Assembly: GCA_003550305.1 (NCBI GenBank)
Contig: QKYT01000244.1
Coordinates: 134,965-154,179, forward strand
Source: Glomus cerebriforme
Lineage: Eukaryota > Glomeromycota > Glomeromycetes > Glomerales > Glomeraceae
Reading direction: 5' to 3'
Length of the DNA stretch: 19,215 nt
The position numbers and the translations under genes are program-made. Below are positions 17,760 through 19,215 of this stretch, in pieces (the first letter of the stretch is position 1; the number at the start of each line of letters is the position of its first letter). The notes beneath the pieces are model-generated. The model had not been told where the DNA came from, did no database searches, and saw only the letters and a list, made by a program, of their open reading frames with translations.

Positions 17760-19215
17760 AAGATACAATAGCCATGACAAATATATTTATCAAAATAATT
17801 TTATGAATTTGAATTATATTGTTTTTTTTCGTTTTAATTTGCAAAATTTTGAGCTGTACTTTTTTCTTTGTTAAATTGTGTTATTAAAATATATTTTAAA
17901 TATATTAAATTGTTACTTATTAAATAAAGTTATTATATTTTAATTGTCCTAAACTTTTGAGTAAGTAATATGGGTTTAAAGAAATTAGATTTTTATGAAT
18001 AATGTAGCATTTTGAAAAATTCACGTTGACGCATTTGTATTTTGAAACCCTTTATCATATTAAACTATTTTTTAACAAATATTACCATATTTTACCACCA
18101 TAATAAAAGATAGAGGACGAAGTGCATATTCTAATTTTAAATTTTTTTATTGCAGACATGTCTGCGCCGCAAAAATTATTTTAATGTTAGAATTCGATTT
18201 ATCGAAAATTGCCACTTTTGGTCACCTATATGTAAGACGTTAAATTTAGTCGGTGGCCTCGGTGCATAAATCATGTGCGTGGTGCCCATCACTAAGAATA
18301 AATAAATTACTCCATTCTTTATATATGATATTAATATTGATGTTGATATTGAGCCTTCAATTTTCAATTTCAAACGGATAAAGGTTGATCACTTGATCGT
18401 GGCATAATCCGAATTGCAGCCGCATGTATTTTTATTATAAACTATAAATATATTGGCCACTTTACTTTACATAAAATTTACTAAATTTAGCTATCTAAAT
18501 TTAAAAAAAAAAAAACAATAATTTAAAAACGCGTTATGTAGATTTTTTATTATTCAAATAAACTAAATTTTGAAAGTCAATTAAATTAAAATAGTGAATA
18601 TTTAATAAGTAATTATTTTATTATTATATTTATTAGTTTATTTTTGTTATGACTTTATCTAATTATCTAAATAATCTAATTTTAACTCAAAAGATATAAC
18701 AATAATTTTACATGTAACTGAAATAAATTTTAATTATTATAGTTTTTTAACAAATAAATAATTAATAATAATTAATTGTAGATAATTGTTATAAAATTTT
18801 TTTTAATTAAACCAATACATATAAGTTCATGTGGATATCATTAGTTAAACAATACTTGATAAATTGACAATTTAATATATTATTTAGTTAGCTTATTTAT
18901 TTATTAGTTTGGTAATTTTTTTTTTTTTATAGTTATATTTTTAATTATTATAGTTTATTTTATTTTTATTGTTATATTAGTTTTAATTGTTTAAAAAAGG
19001 AACAACAATAAAATTACAATACATTATTTTGATAAGACAATAAAGCGTCTGAGCAATGTACATACAATAAAAGGGTGAAAGGGCTATTTTTAATGTTCCA
19101 AGTATGTAAACTGAAGTAAGCATGTACAGTATAATATATAAAGATTGGAATTACTTGTATTTAAATTTTACGTGAAACAAGTTATCCTAGTATAAAAAAG
19201 AGATCCAATATTTTT
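17760..19215. other. A+T-rich spacer to the window end
   Basis: No gene is supported. Apart from the palindrome at 18130-18191, I see only low-complexity A+T sequence and short A and T runs. Confidence 0.5.
18130..18191. repeat. Foldback centred on a 14-bp perfect palindrome
   Basis: GCAGACATGTCTGC (18152-18165) is exactly self-complementary. The flanks continue to pair imperfectly out to 18130 and 18191, with a TCTAA ... TTAGA end pair. It is a hairpin-forming repeat of unknown type. Confidence 0.5.

Noticed and set aside
18176..18373. 65-aa minus-strand ORF
   Set aside because: No motif or homologue is recognised, and one end overlaps a palindromic repeat.
1..19215. tRNA, rRNA, CRISPR or bacterial-type operons
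   Set aside because: No tRNA box A/B pair or GGTTCGAATCC-like arm, no spaced identical direct repeats and no Shine-Dalgarno-led gene clusters were seen. Spliced introns mark the DNA as eukaryotic.

Overview
The window looks like nuclear DNA of a filamentous fungus, most likely an arbuscular mycorrhizal fungus of the Rhizophagus/Glomeromycotina type. This is an inference from three things: the DNA is very A+T-rich with many A and T runs, the clearest gene has 86-93 bp GT-AG introns and encodes a Mucoromycota-style chitin deacetylase, and the long gene-poor spacers are full of decayed mobile elements. No tRNA, rRNA or CRISPR was seen, and no bacterial operon logic applies.

Layout. 1-1030: a degenerate tandem exon/intron-like repeat, then two foldback repeats. 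1280-1888 (minus): a truncated ORF that resembles the C-terminal tail of a LINE-type reverse transcriptase. 2465-3467: an inverted repeat, a small plus-strand ORF, a decayed minus-strand KCTD/BTB_2 (potassium-channel tetramerisation-type) pseudogene not marked by any long ORF, and a 78-aa minus ORF. 5572-6994 (plus): an intact four-exon gene for a secreted, probably GPI-anchored chitin deacetylase of 384 aa, with all five NodB motifs. A short degenerate repeat lies on each side of it. 7200-9400: mostly empty, with small inverted and direct repeats. 9411-11792 (plus): a single-exon gene for an atypical J-domain (HPD) protein with a TPR-like stretch, a glycine-zipper hydrophobic hairpin and a C-terminal CC. 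12276-13284: hairpins and two opposite-facing fragments of a MULE-like transposase. 13404-13601 (minus): a cryptic Cys-rich, secreted-looking peptide frame whose ATG is one base out of frame. 15182-15830 (minus): purine-rich, frame-shifted coding remnants. 15939-16180: a tandem duplication of about 120 bp. 17075-17755: a TIR element with TAA duplications that contains a nested 306-bp hAT-type element with a perfect 8-bp target-site duplication. 17760-19215: A+T-rich DNA with one large palindrome.

The two intact genes are not obviously linked in function. The deacetylase would convert cell-wall chitin to chitosan at the cell surface, while the J-domain protein probably works with an Hsp70 at a membrane. 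The rest of the window is best read as accessory, transposon-worn spacer.
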